From: Bacteroides sp.
GTDB lineage: Bacteria; Bacteroidota; Bacteroidia; Bacteroidales; Bacteroidaceae
DNA length: 33,065 nucleotides
Direction: 5' to 3'
Assembly: GCA_020861095.1 (NCBI GenBank)
Contig: JAJBTC010000227.1
Span: 1 to 33,065, forward strand
In this document: positions 25,668 through 33,065 of the stretch, one piece after another
Position numbering within the stretch: the stretch's first letter is position 1
Layout: each line of letters begins with the position of its first letter
Position numbers and translations under genes: made by a program
The notes under the pieces: model-generated
Told to the model about the DNA's origin: nothing
Database searches by the model: none
The model's input: the letters and a program-made list of their open reading frames with translations, nothing else

Positions 25668-28025
25668 ATGAAGACCAACTTTATCGATGAACTCAACGAA
25701 AGCCAGCGCGAAGCAGTACTTTACAACGACGGTCCCTCTCTGGTAATAGCCGGAGCAGGTTCGGGTAAAACCCGTGTACTAACCTATAAGATCGCTTATC
25801 TGCTGGAGAGTGGCTATGAACCCTGGAGCATACTGGCACTTACCTTTACGAATAAAGCGGCCCGCGAGATGAAAGAGCGCATTGCTCAAGTAGTAGGGCA
25901 GAAACGGGCGCGTCTTCTCTGGATGGGTACTTTTCATTCGGTCTTTTCACGTATCCTACGCAGCGAAGCGGACAAACTGGGCTTCCCTTCGCATTTTACG
26001 ATCTATGATACCGCGGACAGCCGCAGCCTGATCCGTACCCTCATCAAGGAGATGGGCCTCGATGAAAAGATATATCGTCCGGGCAATGTGCAGTCGCGCA
26101 TCTCGCATACCAAGAACCACCTGGTTGCCCCATCGGAATATGGTTCGAACAAAGAAGCCTATGAAGCAGACTGTGCCGCGGGCATGCCGGCTATCCGGGA
26201 GATCTACAGCCGTTACTGGCAGCGCTGCCGCCAGTCAGGAGCGATGGATTTCGACGATCTGCTCATGAATACCTATATCCTGTTCCGGGACTTTCCCGAT
26301 GTGCTGGAACGTTACCGGCAGCAATTCCGGTATATTCTTGTAGATGAATATCAGGATACCAACTTTGCCCAACACCGCATTGTGCTCCAGTTGAGTCAGG
26401 AACATCGTCATATCTGTGTCGTAGGCGATGATGCGCAGAGCATCTACTCGTTCCGCGGAGCCGATATAGACAATATCCTCTCTTTCAGTCGCATCTATCC
26501 CGAAGCGCGTATCTTCAAACTGGAGCAGAACTATCGTTCTACACAAACCATTGTGGGGGCGGCCAACAGCCTGATCGAGAAAAATTCAAGACAGATCCGC
26601 AAAGAGGTCTACTCCCGGAATGACCGCGGCAAAGCCATTGAAGTGTTTCAGGCTTACAGCGATGTAGAGGAGGGAGACATTGTGACCAATACCATTGTCT
26701 CCATGAGACGCAACAACGGATACGAGTACTCCGATTTTGTGATTCTCTACCGCACCAATGCACAGAGCCGTGTTTTCGAGGAGGCTTTGCGCAAACGAAG
26801 CATTCCTTATAAGATCTATGGCGGCCTTTCTTTCTATCAACGCAAAGAAATCAAGGATGTGATTGCCTATTTCCGCATGGTGGTCAATCCTTACGACGAA
26901 GAGGCCTTCAAGCGCATCATCAACTATCCGGCGCGAGGTATTGGAGATACTACTGTGGGCAAGATCGCCGCTGCCGCTCATGCAAACGGTGTAAGTCTCT
27001 GGACCGTTGTCTGCGATCCTCTCTCGTTCGGAGTGGATATAAACAAGGGTACTCAAACCAAACTACAGAGATTCCACGAGCTGATCTCCTCTTTTATGGA
27101 GGATGTATCGCGGAAGAACGCCTATGAGCTGGGACGGGAGATTATCCGTGGGTCGGGTATCATGGCCGAGGTATGTCAGGACACCACACCGGAAAATCTG
27201 AGTCGTAAAGAGAATATTGAAGAACTTGCCAATGGGATGAATGATTTCTGCTCCATGCGCTTGGAAGAAGGCAATCCTCAGGTCTTTTTGATTGACTACC
27301 TTTCCGAGGTATCGCTCCTCACCGATCAGGACGAAGACAAAGAGGGGGATGATCGGAAAGTGACACTGATGACCATCCATGCGGCCAAGGGGTTGGAGTT
27401 TAAGAATGTATTTGTGGTAGGGCTGGAGGAAAATTTGTTTCCCAGCGCAATGGCCGGAAGTACTCCGCAGGGGATGGAGGAGGAGCGGCGTCTTTTCTAT
27501 GTGGCCATTACCCGGGCCGAGGAGAATTGTTTTCTCTCCTATGCCCGCAGTCGCTACCGGTACGGCAAGATGGAGTTCAGCAGTCCCAGTCGTTTTTTCC
27601 GTGACATCGATGTGGAATACCTTCTGCTACCCGATGAAGAAGGACATATCACTGCTGTGGACCGGTATGCGGAGCAATTCCGTCAGGAGATGGACGAGGC
27701 CTATCGCGAAGTCACAGGTACACTTCCTCCGCGTCACACAGAGCGTAACTATCTCGGAAGGCGAAAGCCCACCGTGGCTACGCCCGCTGCCTCTGCTTTG
27801 TCCCGTCCGCTGAGGAGTGTCTCCACCTCTGTAAAGAGGAATGCCGCTACCACCGGGAATACCGGACTGCAGGCCGGGCAGACCATCGAGCACGAACGCT
27901 TCGGCATAGGTGAGGTAGTGCGTGTGGAAGGGGCGGGAGACAATGCCAAGGCAACGATTCGTTTCCGCAATGCCGGAGACAAACAGTTGCTGCTCCGGTT
28001 TGCCCGTTTTAAGGTGATAGAATGA
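25668..28025 (+). CDS. UvrD/PcrA-type ATP-dependent DNA helicase
   Basis: This 785-residue SF1A helicase unwinds DNA 3' to 5' in nucleotide excision repair, mismatch repair or fork restart. Visible motifs in order: Q-motif region LNESQREAV, Walker A AGAGSGKTRVL, TFTNKAAREM, Walker B VDEYQDTN, GDDAQSIYSFRGAD, QNYRST, TIHAAKGLEF, and VAITRAEE (motif VI). The C-terminus holds a Tudor-like domain (IEHERFGIGEVV to RFARFKVIE), known in PcrA to bind RNA polymerase. All ATPase motifs are intact. A -7 box sits 6 nt before the start. It could be named uvrD or pcrA. Confidence 0.97.
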   Translation: MKTNFIDELNESQREAVLYNDGPSLVIAGAGSGKTRVLTYKIAYLLESGYEPWSILALTFTNKAAREMKERIAQVVGQKRARLLWMGTFHSVFSRILRSEADKLGFPSHFTIYDTADSRSLIRTLIKEMGLDEKIYRPGNVQSRISHTKNHLVAPSEYGSNKEAYEADCAAGMPAIREIYSRYWQRCRQSGAMDFDDLLMNTYILFRDFPDVLERYRQQFRYILVDEYQDTNFAQHRIVLQLSQEHRHICVVGDDAQSIYSFRGADIDNILSFSRIYPEARIFKLEQNYRSTQTIVGAANSLIEKNSRQIRKEVYSRNDRGKAIEVFQAYSDVEEGDIVTNTIVSMRRNNGYEYSDFVILYRTNAQSRVFEEALRKRSIPYKIYGGLSFYQRKEIKDVIAYFRMVVNPYDEEAFKRIINYPARGIGDTTVGKIAAAAHANGVSLWTVVCDPLSFGVDINKGTQTKLQRFHELISSFMEDVSRKNAYELGREIIRGSGIMAEVCQDTTPENLSRKENIEELANGMNDFCSMRLEEGNPQVFLIDYLSEVSLLTDQDEDKEGDDRKVTLMTIHAAKGLEFKNVFVVGLEENLFPSAMAGSTPQGMEEERRLFYVAITRAEENCFLSYARSRYRYGKMEFSSPSRFFRDIDVEYLLLPDEEGHITAVDRYAEQFRQEMDEAYREVTGTLPPRHTERNYLGRRKPTVATPAASALSRPLRSVSTSVKRNAATTGNTGLQAGQTIEHERFGIGEVVRVEGAGDNAKATIRFRNAGDKQLLLRFARFKVIE

Positions 28026-28349
28026 AAGAAGAAGAGATTTCCGAGGTCCTGATTTACTTCTTCGTCCTGACCCTTATTTTAATTATCAACATCAAGGAAC
28101 ATTACGATGGACGATTTAAAATTCATGTATCCGACCTACCATTAACCGAAAGAGGATGTAATAAAAGTAAATTTTAGGTGAAATGAGGGTATGATTTGTT
28201 AGTTACCAGGTCCAAAAGACTTGAATGTTAATAACTCCGGGTGGAATCCGGGGTAGGCAGGCTATCCCACTGCCTACAACCCTGAAGGGGATGAACTCCA
28301 TGGATACAGCCTCATACGCTGATAGAGATAATAATATAATACTTATTCT
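28026..28349. other. Intergenic region upstream of nspC with a structured repeat
   Basis: No gene is seen. The left half is AT-rich. The right half (28221-28300) contains a run of hairpins described separately. No clear terminator of the helicase gene or -7 box for nspC is visible, so nspC could be co-transcribed. Confidence 0.55.
28221..28300 (+). repeat. Hairpin-rich repeat or structured leader upstream of nspC
   Basis: Two stem-loops are clear: CTCCGG...CCGGGG around GTGGAAT (28235-28253) and a perfect GTAGGCAG/CTGCCTAC stem (28253-28260 with 28270-28277). AACCCTGAAGGGGATGAA follows. The pattern (TTGAATGTTAATAAC, then a hairpin, then CCTGAAGGGG) resembles a dispersed Bacteroidota intergenic repeat I recall, but this is from memory. 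A cis-regulatory RNA for nspC is the alternative. Confidence 0.5.
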
Positions 28350-29489
28350 ATGATTGAATTTGAACGTTTTCCTTCGCCCTGTTACATCTTAGAGGAAGAG
28401 TTGTTGCGCAACAACCTGCGACTCATCCGACAGGTAGCCGATCGTGCGGAAGTAGAAATCATCCTGGCATTCAAATCTTTTGCCATGTGGCGTACGTTTC
28501 CTGTCTTCCGGGAATATATCGATCATTCCACGGCCAGCTCGGTCTATGAAGCGCGCCTGGCTCTGGAAGAATTCGGCAGCAAAGCGCATACCTACTCTCC
28601 GGCATATACCGAAGCTGACTTCCCGGAACTGATGCGATGCAGTACGCACATTACATTCAACTCCCTTTCGCAATTCCACAGGTTTTATCCGCTTACCCTG
28701 CAACATCCGGAAAAGATCTCCTGCGGCCTGCGCATCAATCCGGAATATTCGGAAGTAGAGACCGAACTCTACAACCCTTGCGCCCCCGGTACCCGCTTTG
28801 GCATCACAGCCGATCTGTTGTCGGAAGAGTTGCCCCAGGGAGTAGAAGGTTTTCATTGCCATACGCACTGCGAGTCTTCTTCCTATGAACTGGAGCGTAC
28901 CTTGCAACACATAGAAACGCGGTTTTCCCGCTGGTTTCCGCAGATCAGATGGCTCAATCTGGGAGGCGGTCATCTGATGACACGTAAAGATTACGATACA
29001 GAGCATCTTATCAGGCTGTTGCAAGGACTCAAAAGCCGCTATCCTCATCTGCACATCATTCTGGAGCCGGGATCAGCTTTTACCTGGCAAACGGGTGTAC
29101 TTACTTCCGAGATTGTAGACATTGTAGAAAGCAGAGGCCTTCGTACAGCGATCCTCAATGTGAGTTTTACCTGCCACATGCCTGATTGCCTGGAGATGCC
29201 CTATCAGCCAGTCGTACGAGGCGCGCAGATGGGAGAAGAAGGCCCTTATACCTATCGTCTGGGAGGAAACTCCTGCCTGAGCGGTGATTACATGGGCATA
29301 TGGAGTTTCGATCATGAATTACAGATCGGAGAGCGCATTGTATTCGAAGATATGATCCATTACACCATGGTTAAGACAAATATGTTCAACGGCATTCATC
29401 ATCCCGCCATCGCTATGTGGGACCGCGAAGGAGAAGCCCATATTTTCCGTGAATTTCATTACGAAGATTATCGCGACCGAATGAGCTGA
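28350..29489 (+). CDS. nspC: Carboxynorspermidine decarboxylase
   Basis: NspC is a PLP enzyme that decarboxylates carboxynorspermidine or carboxyspermidine to norspermidine or spermidine, the last step of an alternative polyamine route. The 379-residue protein is an alanine racemase-fold decarboxylase. The PLP Lys lies in ILAFKSFAMW (about residue 43). Further motifs are HCHTHCESSS, LNLGGGHLMT (phosphate-binding Gly-rich loop), EPGSAF, SFTCHMPDCLEMPYQP (Cys and Asp of the active site) and GNSCLSGDYMG. The partner, carboxyspermidine dehydrogenase, is not in the window. Spermidine is the likely product in this group, by inference. Confidence 0.95.
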   Translation: MIEFERFPSPCYILEEELLRNNLRLIRQVADRAEVEIILAFKSFAMWRTFPVFREYIDHSTASSVYEARLALEEFGSKAHTYSPAYTEADFPELMRCSTHITFNSLSQFHRFYPLTLQHPEKISCGLRINPEYSEVETELYNPCAPGTRFGITADLLSEELPQGVEGFHCHTHCESSSYELERTLQHIETRFSRWFPQIRWLNLGGGHLMTRKDYDTEHLIRLLQGLKSRYPHLHIILEPGSAFTWQTGVLTSEIVDIVESRGLRTAILNVSFTCHMPDCLEMPYQPVVRGAQMGEEGPYTYRLGGNSCLSGDYMGIWSFDHELQIGERIVFEDMIHYTMVKTNMFNGIHHPAIAMWDREGEAHIFREFHYEDYRDRMS

Positions 29490-29558
29490 AAATCATATAG
29501 GTGAATTGCAGAGGCTGAGAAAGGGTAAAATATTATTCGAAAAAAGTAGAGTAAAAAT

Positions 29559-29588
29559 TTGGAGATTTACGGAAAAACCATACCTTTG
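29559..29588 (+). promoter_or_regulatory. Promoter of the tRNA cluster
   Basis: TTTG at 29559-29562 (-33) and TACCTTTG at 29581-29588 (-7) are separated by 18 nt, close to the Bacteroidota consensus. The start falls a few bases before the first tRNA. Confidence 0.7.
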
Positions 29589-29599
29589 CATCCGCAATC

Positions 29600-29672
29600 G
29601 CGAAAGTAGCTCAGTTGGTAGAGCATAACCTTGCCAAGGTTAGGGTCGCGGGTTCGAATCCCGTCTTTCGCT
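29600..29672 (+). tRNA. tRNA-Gly (GCC), copy 1
   Basis: The acceptor arms GCGAAAG and CTTTCGC pair fully. The D-arm (AGCTCAGTTGGTAGAGC), anticodon loop TTGCCAA (anticodon GCC) and T-arm (GGGTTCGAATCCC) are all in place. CCA is not encoded. The gene is identical to the copy at 29912-29984. Confidence 0.97.
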
Positions 29673-29693
29673 CGCTCCATGAATTGTTTTTAT

Positions 29694-29774
29694 GCCCAGG
29701 TGGCGGAATGGTAGACGCGCTCGTTTCAGGTGCGAGTGTTGAGAGACGTGCAGGTTCGAGTCCTGTTCTGGGCA
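29694..29774 (+). tRNA. tRNA-Leu (CAG)
   Basis: The acceptor GCCCAGG pairs with TCTGGGC (one G-T). The D-arm reads TGGCGGAATGGTAGACGCG, the anticodon loop TTCAGGT gives anticodon CAG, a long variable arm follows as in Leu tRNAs, and the T-arm has CAGGTTCGAGTCCTG. CCA is not encoded. Confidence 0.93.
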
Positions 29775-29812
29775 CACCATTCAACAAATGAGTTTCGTTT
29801 GTTTGACGTATT

Positions 29813-29896
29813 GGAGAGATGGCGGAATTGGTAGACGCGCTACTTTGAGGGGGTAGTGACAGTTATGTCGTGTGAGTTCGAGTCTCATTCTCTTCA
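29813..29896 (+). tRNA. tRNA-Leu (GAG)
   Basis: The acceptor GGAGAGA pairs with TCTCTTC. The anticodon stem CTACT/GGTAG encloses TTGAGGG, giving anticodon GAG. A long variable arm marks a class II tRNA and the T-arm is TGAGTTCGAGTCTCA. CCA is not encoded. Confidence 0.93.
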
Positions 29897-29911
29897 CCCC
29901 GCAAGCAACTG

Positions 29912-29984
29912 GCGAAAGTAGCTCAGTTGGTAGAGCATAACCTTGCCAAGGTTAGGGTCGCGGGTTCGAATCCCGTCTTTCGCT
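29912..29984 (+). tRNA. tRNA-Gly (GCC), copy 2
   Basis: All 73 bases match the tRNA at 29600-29672, including the discriminator T. It is the last tRNA before the terminator and the integrase, so its 3' end is a candidate attachment site for the neighbouring element. Confidence 0.97.
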
Positions 29985-30030
29985 CAACTCCTTATGGAAA
30001 AAGAAAGTCGTTCATGGACGAACAAAGACA

Positions 30031-30066
30031 AAAGGCTGCAAATCAATAGTTTGCAGCCTTTTTTTG
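30031..30066 (+). terminator. Intrinsic terminator of the tRNA cluster
   Basis: AAAGGCTGCAAA pairs with TTTGCAGCCTTT around TCAATAG and leads into seven T residues at 30059-30065. It starts about 47 nt after the last tRNA. Confidence 0.92.
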
Positions 30067-30120
30067 TTTCCTCAATTTGTCTTTTAAAGTCATTTTTTGC
30101 CCTTCTCAGACAGGTAAAAA

Positions 30121-30216
30121 GGTGGTAATTCGGGAACATCAAAAAGATTTACATCCAATGTTCCCGATTGGTGGTAATTCGGGAACCAAAATGAACCTGA
30201 AAAATGTTCCCGATTT
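30121..30216 (+). repeat. Two tandem CGGGAAC/GTTCCCG hairpin units before the integrase
   Basis: Units span 30121-30169 and 30170-30216. Each begins GGTGGTAATTCGGGAAC and ends AATGTTCCCGATT, so each is a hairpin with arms of 7 to 10 bp and a variable middle. The same opening 14-mer occurs at 8404-8417. The position about 115 nt before the integrase suggests recombinase arm sites or promoter control, by inference. Confidence 0.7.
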
Positions 30217-30331
30217 CAATTCTAAATAATTGTTATCATGCCATTTATGTCCGTACAAGTCACCCATTGGCTGCTCTTGAAAAATGTGTTAGCTATAACT
30301 TTGTAACGTCATTTAAAAAGAGCGAAAAATT

Positions 30332-31648
30332 ATGCAAAAACAGACATCTAAAGCCCTGTTTCTCATCAGGGAAAACAGGCTTTTGAAGAACGGAAAGGCA
30401 AGTGTAAGGATCAGACTGACTGTGAATGGTGAAAGACTGGAATGGAATACCGGAGTTGTGGTGACTCCTGAAAACTGGAACAGGACAGCACAACGAATGG
30501 TAGGCAGAACTCGTGAAGCGGAAGAAGCCAATCGGAAAATAATTGCTATAAACAAACGATTAGGGGAGGCATTTGCAGAATTGTTGGAATCGGGAGATGA
30601 AATAACTGTAGATAATTTTTATAGCTATTATTCCAAAGAAGAAGAAAGCAGTGGTAAACTCTATTCCATTCTTGGCCTATACGACAAAAAGATCGAAGAG
30701 AAACAAAGATTAGTAGGTACAAAGACAGGTATCAAAACAAGTACCCTCAAAAAGTACATCTTCACCCGCAACAAGATGGAAATGTTTCTTTACGAATGGA
30801 AAAAGCAAACCACCGGTGCTACCAAAGCTTCCTTAAAAGACAGCATCTCTTCTATATCCATACGAAGCGTCAACTACGAATTCATTAAAGAATACGAGTT
30901 ATTTCTCAAATCCCGCTGCAACTGCGGACACAATACCGCCATGAAGCACCTGTGGTATCTCAAACAAATTGTGGAAGACGCTTTCAAATCAAAAGTCATC
31001 CACAACGACCCCTTCCGGTATATGCAACTTCCTTATAAAAAAGTAGACCGGGAATTTCTGGAGGAGCACGAAATAAAAATGCTCATTGCCAAATCTTTTG
31101 ATACAAAAAGGCTGGATCAGGTGCGGGATATTTTCCTGTTCTGCTGCTATACAGGACTCTCTTACAGTGATGTGGCCAACCTCTCCGAATCCCATATCTT
31201 TGAAGATGCAGCCGGAAAGCGATGGATAAAGATCAACCGACAAAAGACAAACATCGAATCCATTATTCCCTTGTTTGACATCCCCGAAATAATCCTGAAA
31301 AAATATGCTAACTGCTCTTTTACTGCTTCCTCCTTGAAACAACTGTACGAACAAAAACGCCCTTTACTGCCTGTTTGCAGCAATCAGAAGATGAACGCCT
31401 ATCTCAAGGAAATTTCCTCGCTGTGTAATATAAACAAAACCCTCACCACCCATTGCGCCCGACATACGTTTGCCACCTATTGTATCCTGATAGGAATCTC
31501 CATAGAAAGCATCTCCCGAATGCTCGGACATACCAATATCAAAACCACTCAAATCTATGCCCGCATCACCCGGGCGAAAGTAGATAAGGAAATGCTCAAA
31601 GTAAAAGACGAGTTGAACAAGTACACAACGTTATACTCTCAATCCTGA
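30332..31648 (+). CDS. Tyrosine recombinase (IntDOT-like integrase)
   Basis: The 438-residue protein catalyses site-specific recombination for an integrated element. It has an N-terminal arm-binding domain (about 1-90), a SAM-like core-binding domain (about 110-215) and the catalytic domain (about 220-420). Catalytic residues are Lys305 in NRQKTN, His374 and Arg377 in HCARHTF, His400 in LGHTNIKTT, and the nucleophile Tyr409 in QIYA. The usual first Arg (TGLRxS) is Ser277 in TGLSYSD, as in the Bacteroides CTnDOT integrase, where a Ser also replaces this Arg. It lies after tRNA genes and a hairpin repeat. Whether the element is mobile or a remnant is not shown. Confidence 0.94.
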   Translation: MQKQTSKALFLIRENRLLKNGKASVRIRLTVNGERLEWNTGVVVTPENWNRTAQRMVGRTREAEEANRKIIAINKRLGEAFAELLESGDEITVDNFYSYYSKEEESSGKLYSILGLYDKKIEEKQRLVGTKTGIKTSTLKKYIFTRNKMEMFLYEWKKQTTGATKASLKDSISSISIRSVNYEFIKEYELFLKSRCNCGHNTAMKHLWYLKQIVEDAFKSKVIHNDPFRYMQLPYKKVDREFLEEHEIKMLIAKSFDTKRLDQVRDIFLFCCYTGLSYSDVANLSESHIFEDAAGKRWIKINRQKTNIESIIPLFDIPEIILKKYANCSFTASSLKQLYEQKRPLLPVCSNQKMNAYLKEISSLCNINKTLTTHCARHTFATYCILIGISIESISRMLGHTNIKTTQIYARITRAKVDKEMLKVKDELNKYTTLYSQS

Positions 31649-31673
31649 TGCCGCACAGCATACAATCATGTGA

Positions 31674-31707
31674 TAAAAGGTAACATACATAGAGATGTTA
31701 CCTTTTA
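31674..31707. terminator. Shared bidirectional terminator
   Basis: TAAAAGGTAACAT (31674-31686) pairs perfectly with 31695-31707 around an 8-nt loop, with A- and T-rich ends suited to both strands. It sits between convergent genes and overlaps the last codons of the minus-strand gene. Confidence 0.72.
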
Positions 31708-32246
31708 TTATTCCATGCCTCAAAAATAAAACAATGAGGTAATCGGGGTGTTTTGGACATTTTCAAAGTGATCTTTACAGGCTCTTCTTCCAGATTCAGC
31801 CAGAGATGATCCCAGACACATTGGAAGTATTCCTGATCTCTGAGTTCTTTCAGGAAAGCATTTAATTTTGTGCTGCCATAAAAATACAATAATACCGTCT
31901 GGCAACAAATAAATTCTTTCCCCTTCCCTGGCTTTCTATCCAGATCAAAAAGCTCACACCATAGGGCATACTCTTCTGATTCTATCCGTAGCCCCTTATA
32001 TCCGTCAGAAGCGCCCGGCTCCACGATTTTTTGGGTGGTAAGAGGATGCAACCGTTTTGCCTGCGCACGTACATACATCTCTTTCTTTCTTACCATATTG
32101 CAACACAGGCGCAGTACTCCTTCGGGAGTAGTAATGGAAGAGATATGGGCAGGTGTTTGTATCCCGGTATGAGGAACCTTTTTTCTTTTTAGCCAACCAC
32201 GGAAGTAAGAGAAGATCTTAGTAAGATTAACTACGTTTTGTTTCAT
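31698..32246 (-). CDS. Hypothetical protein, 182 residues
   Basis: I do not recognise this protein. It is soluble and basic at the N-terminus (SYFRGWLKRKKVPH), with no signal peptide or membrane segment. It has several Cys (RLCCNM, FICCQT), and hydrophobic, helix-like C-terminal segments with Trp-rich stretches (QCVWDHLWLNLEEE). It is convergent with the integrase, shares its terminator and is probably cargo of the integrated element. The ATG at 32246 is the only good start for the full frame; codon use looks normal, which supports a real gene. Confidence 0.62.
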   Translation of the reverse strand: MKQNVVNLTKIFSYFRGWLKRKKVPHTGIQTPAHISSITTPEGVLRLCCNMVRKKEMYVRAQAKRLHPLTTQKIVEPGASDGYKGLRIESEEYALWCELFDLDRKPGKGKEFICCQTVLLYFYGSTKLNAFLKELRDQEYFQCVWDHLWLNLEEEPVKITLKMSKTPRLPHCFIFEAWNNKR

Positions 32247-32360
32247 GAGCTATTGCTGTTTTACGTTTTGATCTGGCAATAAAAATCCGGGTATCATCTT
32301 TGGTGGATGATACCAACATGAAATTTTATGTAAAAGAGAAGCGATCTTTTAAGGTTTATC

Positions 32361-32396
32361 AAAGGAGCGCACGCGATAGGTTATGTGCGCTCCTTT
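32361..32396. repeat. GAGCGCAC hairpin, copy 1
   Basis: Perfect 12-bp arms (AAAGGAGCGCAC at 32361-32372, GTGCGCTCCTTT at 32385-32396) and a 12-nt loop, with a short T-run after. It could end transcription on either strand. Confidence 0.7.
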
Positions 32397-32521
32397 TCTG
32401 CTGGATTCTTTATATAATAATTGTGGTTATGTTGTTTGCATGGATGAATTTTCTATATTTCAACTTCTGTAGCATATCGGATTTGTTTTTAAGATTTCTC
32501 CTGTTTAAATGTTCTTAATCA

Positions 32522-32554
32522 AGAGCGCACACCATTTATATGTATGTGCGCTCT
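32522..32554. repeat. GAGCGCAC hairpin, copy 2
   Basis: Perfect 10-bp arms (AGAGCGCACA at 32522-32531, TGTGCGCTCT at 32545-32554) with a 13-nt loop. The stem core matches copy 1 but the loops differ. Confidence 0.7.
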
Positions 32555-32651
32555 CTCTTCGTGCCGATTTTGCAAAAAAACATGGTTAGTTACTCAATGA
32601 ATATCGGCACAGGTATAGAACAAACGATAAGTAGGGCTATAATAAGTATAC

Positions 32652-32987
32652 CTAAGCGGATTTTTTGCTTGTCTCTATTAGTTCTATATCATAGTACATA
32701 TCCAGCATATATATGTCACACCATACGAACTCAAGGAAGTAGAAGACTGCAAGTAGAATGTAACTATCCATATATCCCACTGCTATACCTCTTCTGAAAG
32801 TCGTCCATATAAAACTATTCTCCGGTACATTTAGTCGCCTGATAATCTCTAATGGATCGATAACCAACTGCTGATAGAGATAAATAGCAACTACTGAGAA
32901 TACCAAGATATAAAGGAGGACTCTGATCTGCCATAGTCTGATTAACTTAATAAAGATCGGCGTATAGGAGTCTTCATCTTCTATCAT
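32652..32987 (-). CDS. Small hypothetical membrane protein, 111 residues
   Basis: I do not recognise the family. Two membrane segments are likely: about residues 22-42 (RVLLYILVFSVVAIYLYQQL) and 71-92 (GYMDSYILLAVFYFLEFVWC). The N-terminus is acidic and the C-terminus ends SKKSA. The start at 32987 has a reasonable context and no upstream frame extension is visible before the window edge. It may be cargo of the integrated element. Confidence 0.55.
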   Translation of the reverse strand: MIEDEDSYTPIFIKLIRLWQIRVLLYILVFSVVAIYLYQQLVIDPLEIIRRLNVPENSFIWTTFRRGIAVGYMDSYILLAVFYFLEFVWCDIYMLDMYYDIELIETSKKSA

Positions 32988-33065
32988 AAAGTCTTTTTAT
33001 ATGTTTTCCACTGACTTCCATGTAAATAGGATTGGATAAAAAATGCCTAAAAAAAGCATAGGCTG

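Larger units (their letters stand above)
29985..30331. other. Gap between the tRNA cluster and the integrase
   Basis: The gap holds the tRNA terminator (30031-30066) and the duplicated hairpin (30121-30216). No gene is seen; a 61-codon frame at 29943-30128 starts inside a tRNA and is discounted. The probable boundary between core chromosome and integrated element lies here. Confidence 0.55.
32247..32651. other. Hairpin-bearing intergenic region of the right-end element
   Basis: Three hairpins are seen: GGTATCATC/GATGATACC (32290-32314) and two GAGCGCAC hairpins (32361-32396 and 32522-32554). A 72-codon frame on the plus strand (32300-32518) crosses the hairpins and is hydrophobic and of low conviction. 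No other gene is seen. Confidence 0.5.

Noticed and set aside
32300..32518. A 72-codon hydrophobic plus-strand frame
   Set aside because: It spans one hairpin and part of another spacer, has no start context and could be chance in AT-rich sequence. Kept only as a remark.

Overview
The window looks like chromosomal DNA from a Bacteroidota member, most likely a Bacteroidales gut lineage near Parabacteroides or Bacteroides. Several signals agree. Many genes carry the Bacteroidota promoter -7 box (TAnnTTTG) and lack clear Shine-Dalgarno sites. There is a Kdo pathway gene (kdsB), a carboxynorspermidine decarboxylase (nspC), a thiamine cluster in the order thiS-thiE-thiG-thiC-thiH-thiF-thiE2, and an IntDOT-like tyrosine recombinase without the first catalytic Arg. 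The genus is an inference.

Layout. Positions 1-507 are a repeat-rich leader with the promoter of a class A penicillin-binding protein (508-2850). A short FolK-like gene follows 1 nt later, then kdsB, an M16-family protein without the zinc motif, a secreted MORN-repeat protein and a small lipoprotein. A convergent, repeat-filled gap (7782-8489) separates these from two minus-strand RNA modification genes: an RluA-type pseudouridine synthase and an RlmD/RumA-type uracil methyltransferase. ppdK (pyruvate phosphate dikinase) is divergent from them and ends at a clear terminator, followed by a second convergent repeat-rich gap (13916-14606).

From 22068 down to 14607 the minus strand carries a TPP riboswitch and a complete thiazole/pyrimidine branch: thiS, thiE, thiG, thiC, a HEAT-like protein of unknown role, thiH, thiF and a second ThiE/TenI-like gene. 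Two gaps in this cluster (20699-21082 and 15980-16362) hold dispersed repeats. Upstream lie a hybrid sensor kinase with a periplasmic binding-protein-like input domain, a Fe/Mn superoxide dismutase, and, divergently, a UvrD/PcrA helicase and nspC.

The right end holds four tRNAs (Gly-GCC, Leu-CAG, Leu-GAG, Gly-GCC) with a good promoter and terminator. Next come a duplicated hairpin repeat and a tyrosine recombinase, then two unrecognised genes among hairpins. This probably marks the start of an integrated element running past the window.

No defence system, CRISPR array or clearly new multi-gene system is visible. The most unusual signal is the network of intergenic repeats: a 14-bp module resembling RTCGACGNAGTCAA in at least nine copies, a roughly 110-bp repeat present as an inverted pair 20 kb apart, inverted-repeat elements ending in GTAGAGACGCA, and AGAACCTGTTTA hairpins. 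Several occur together as composite blocks, one of them inside the thiamine operon.
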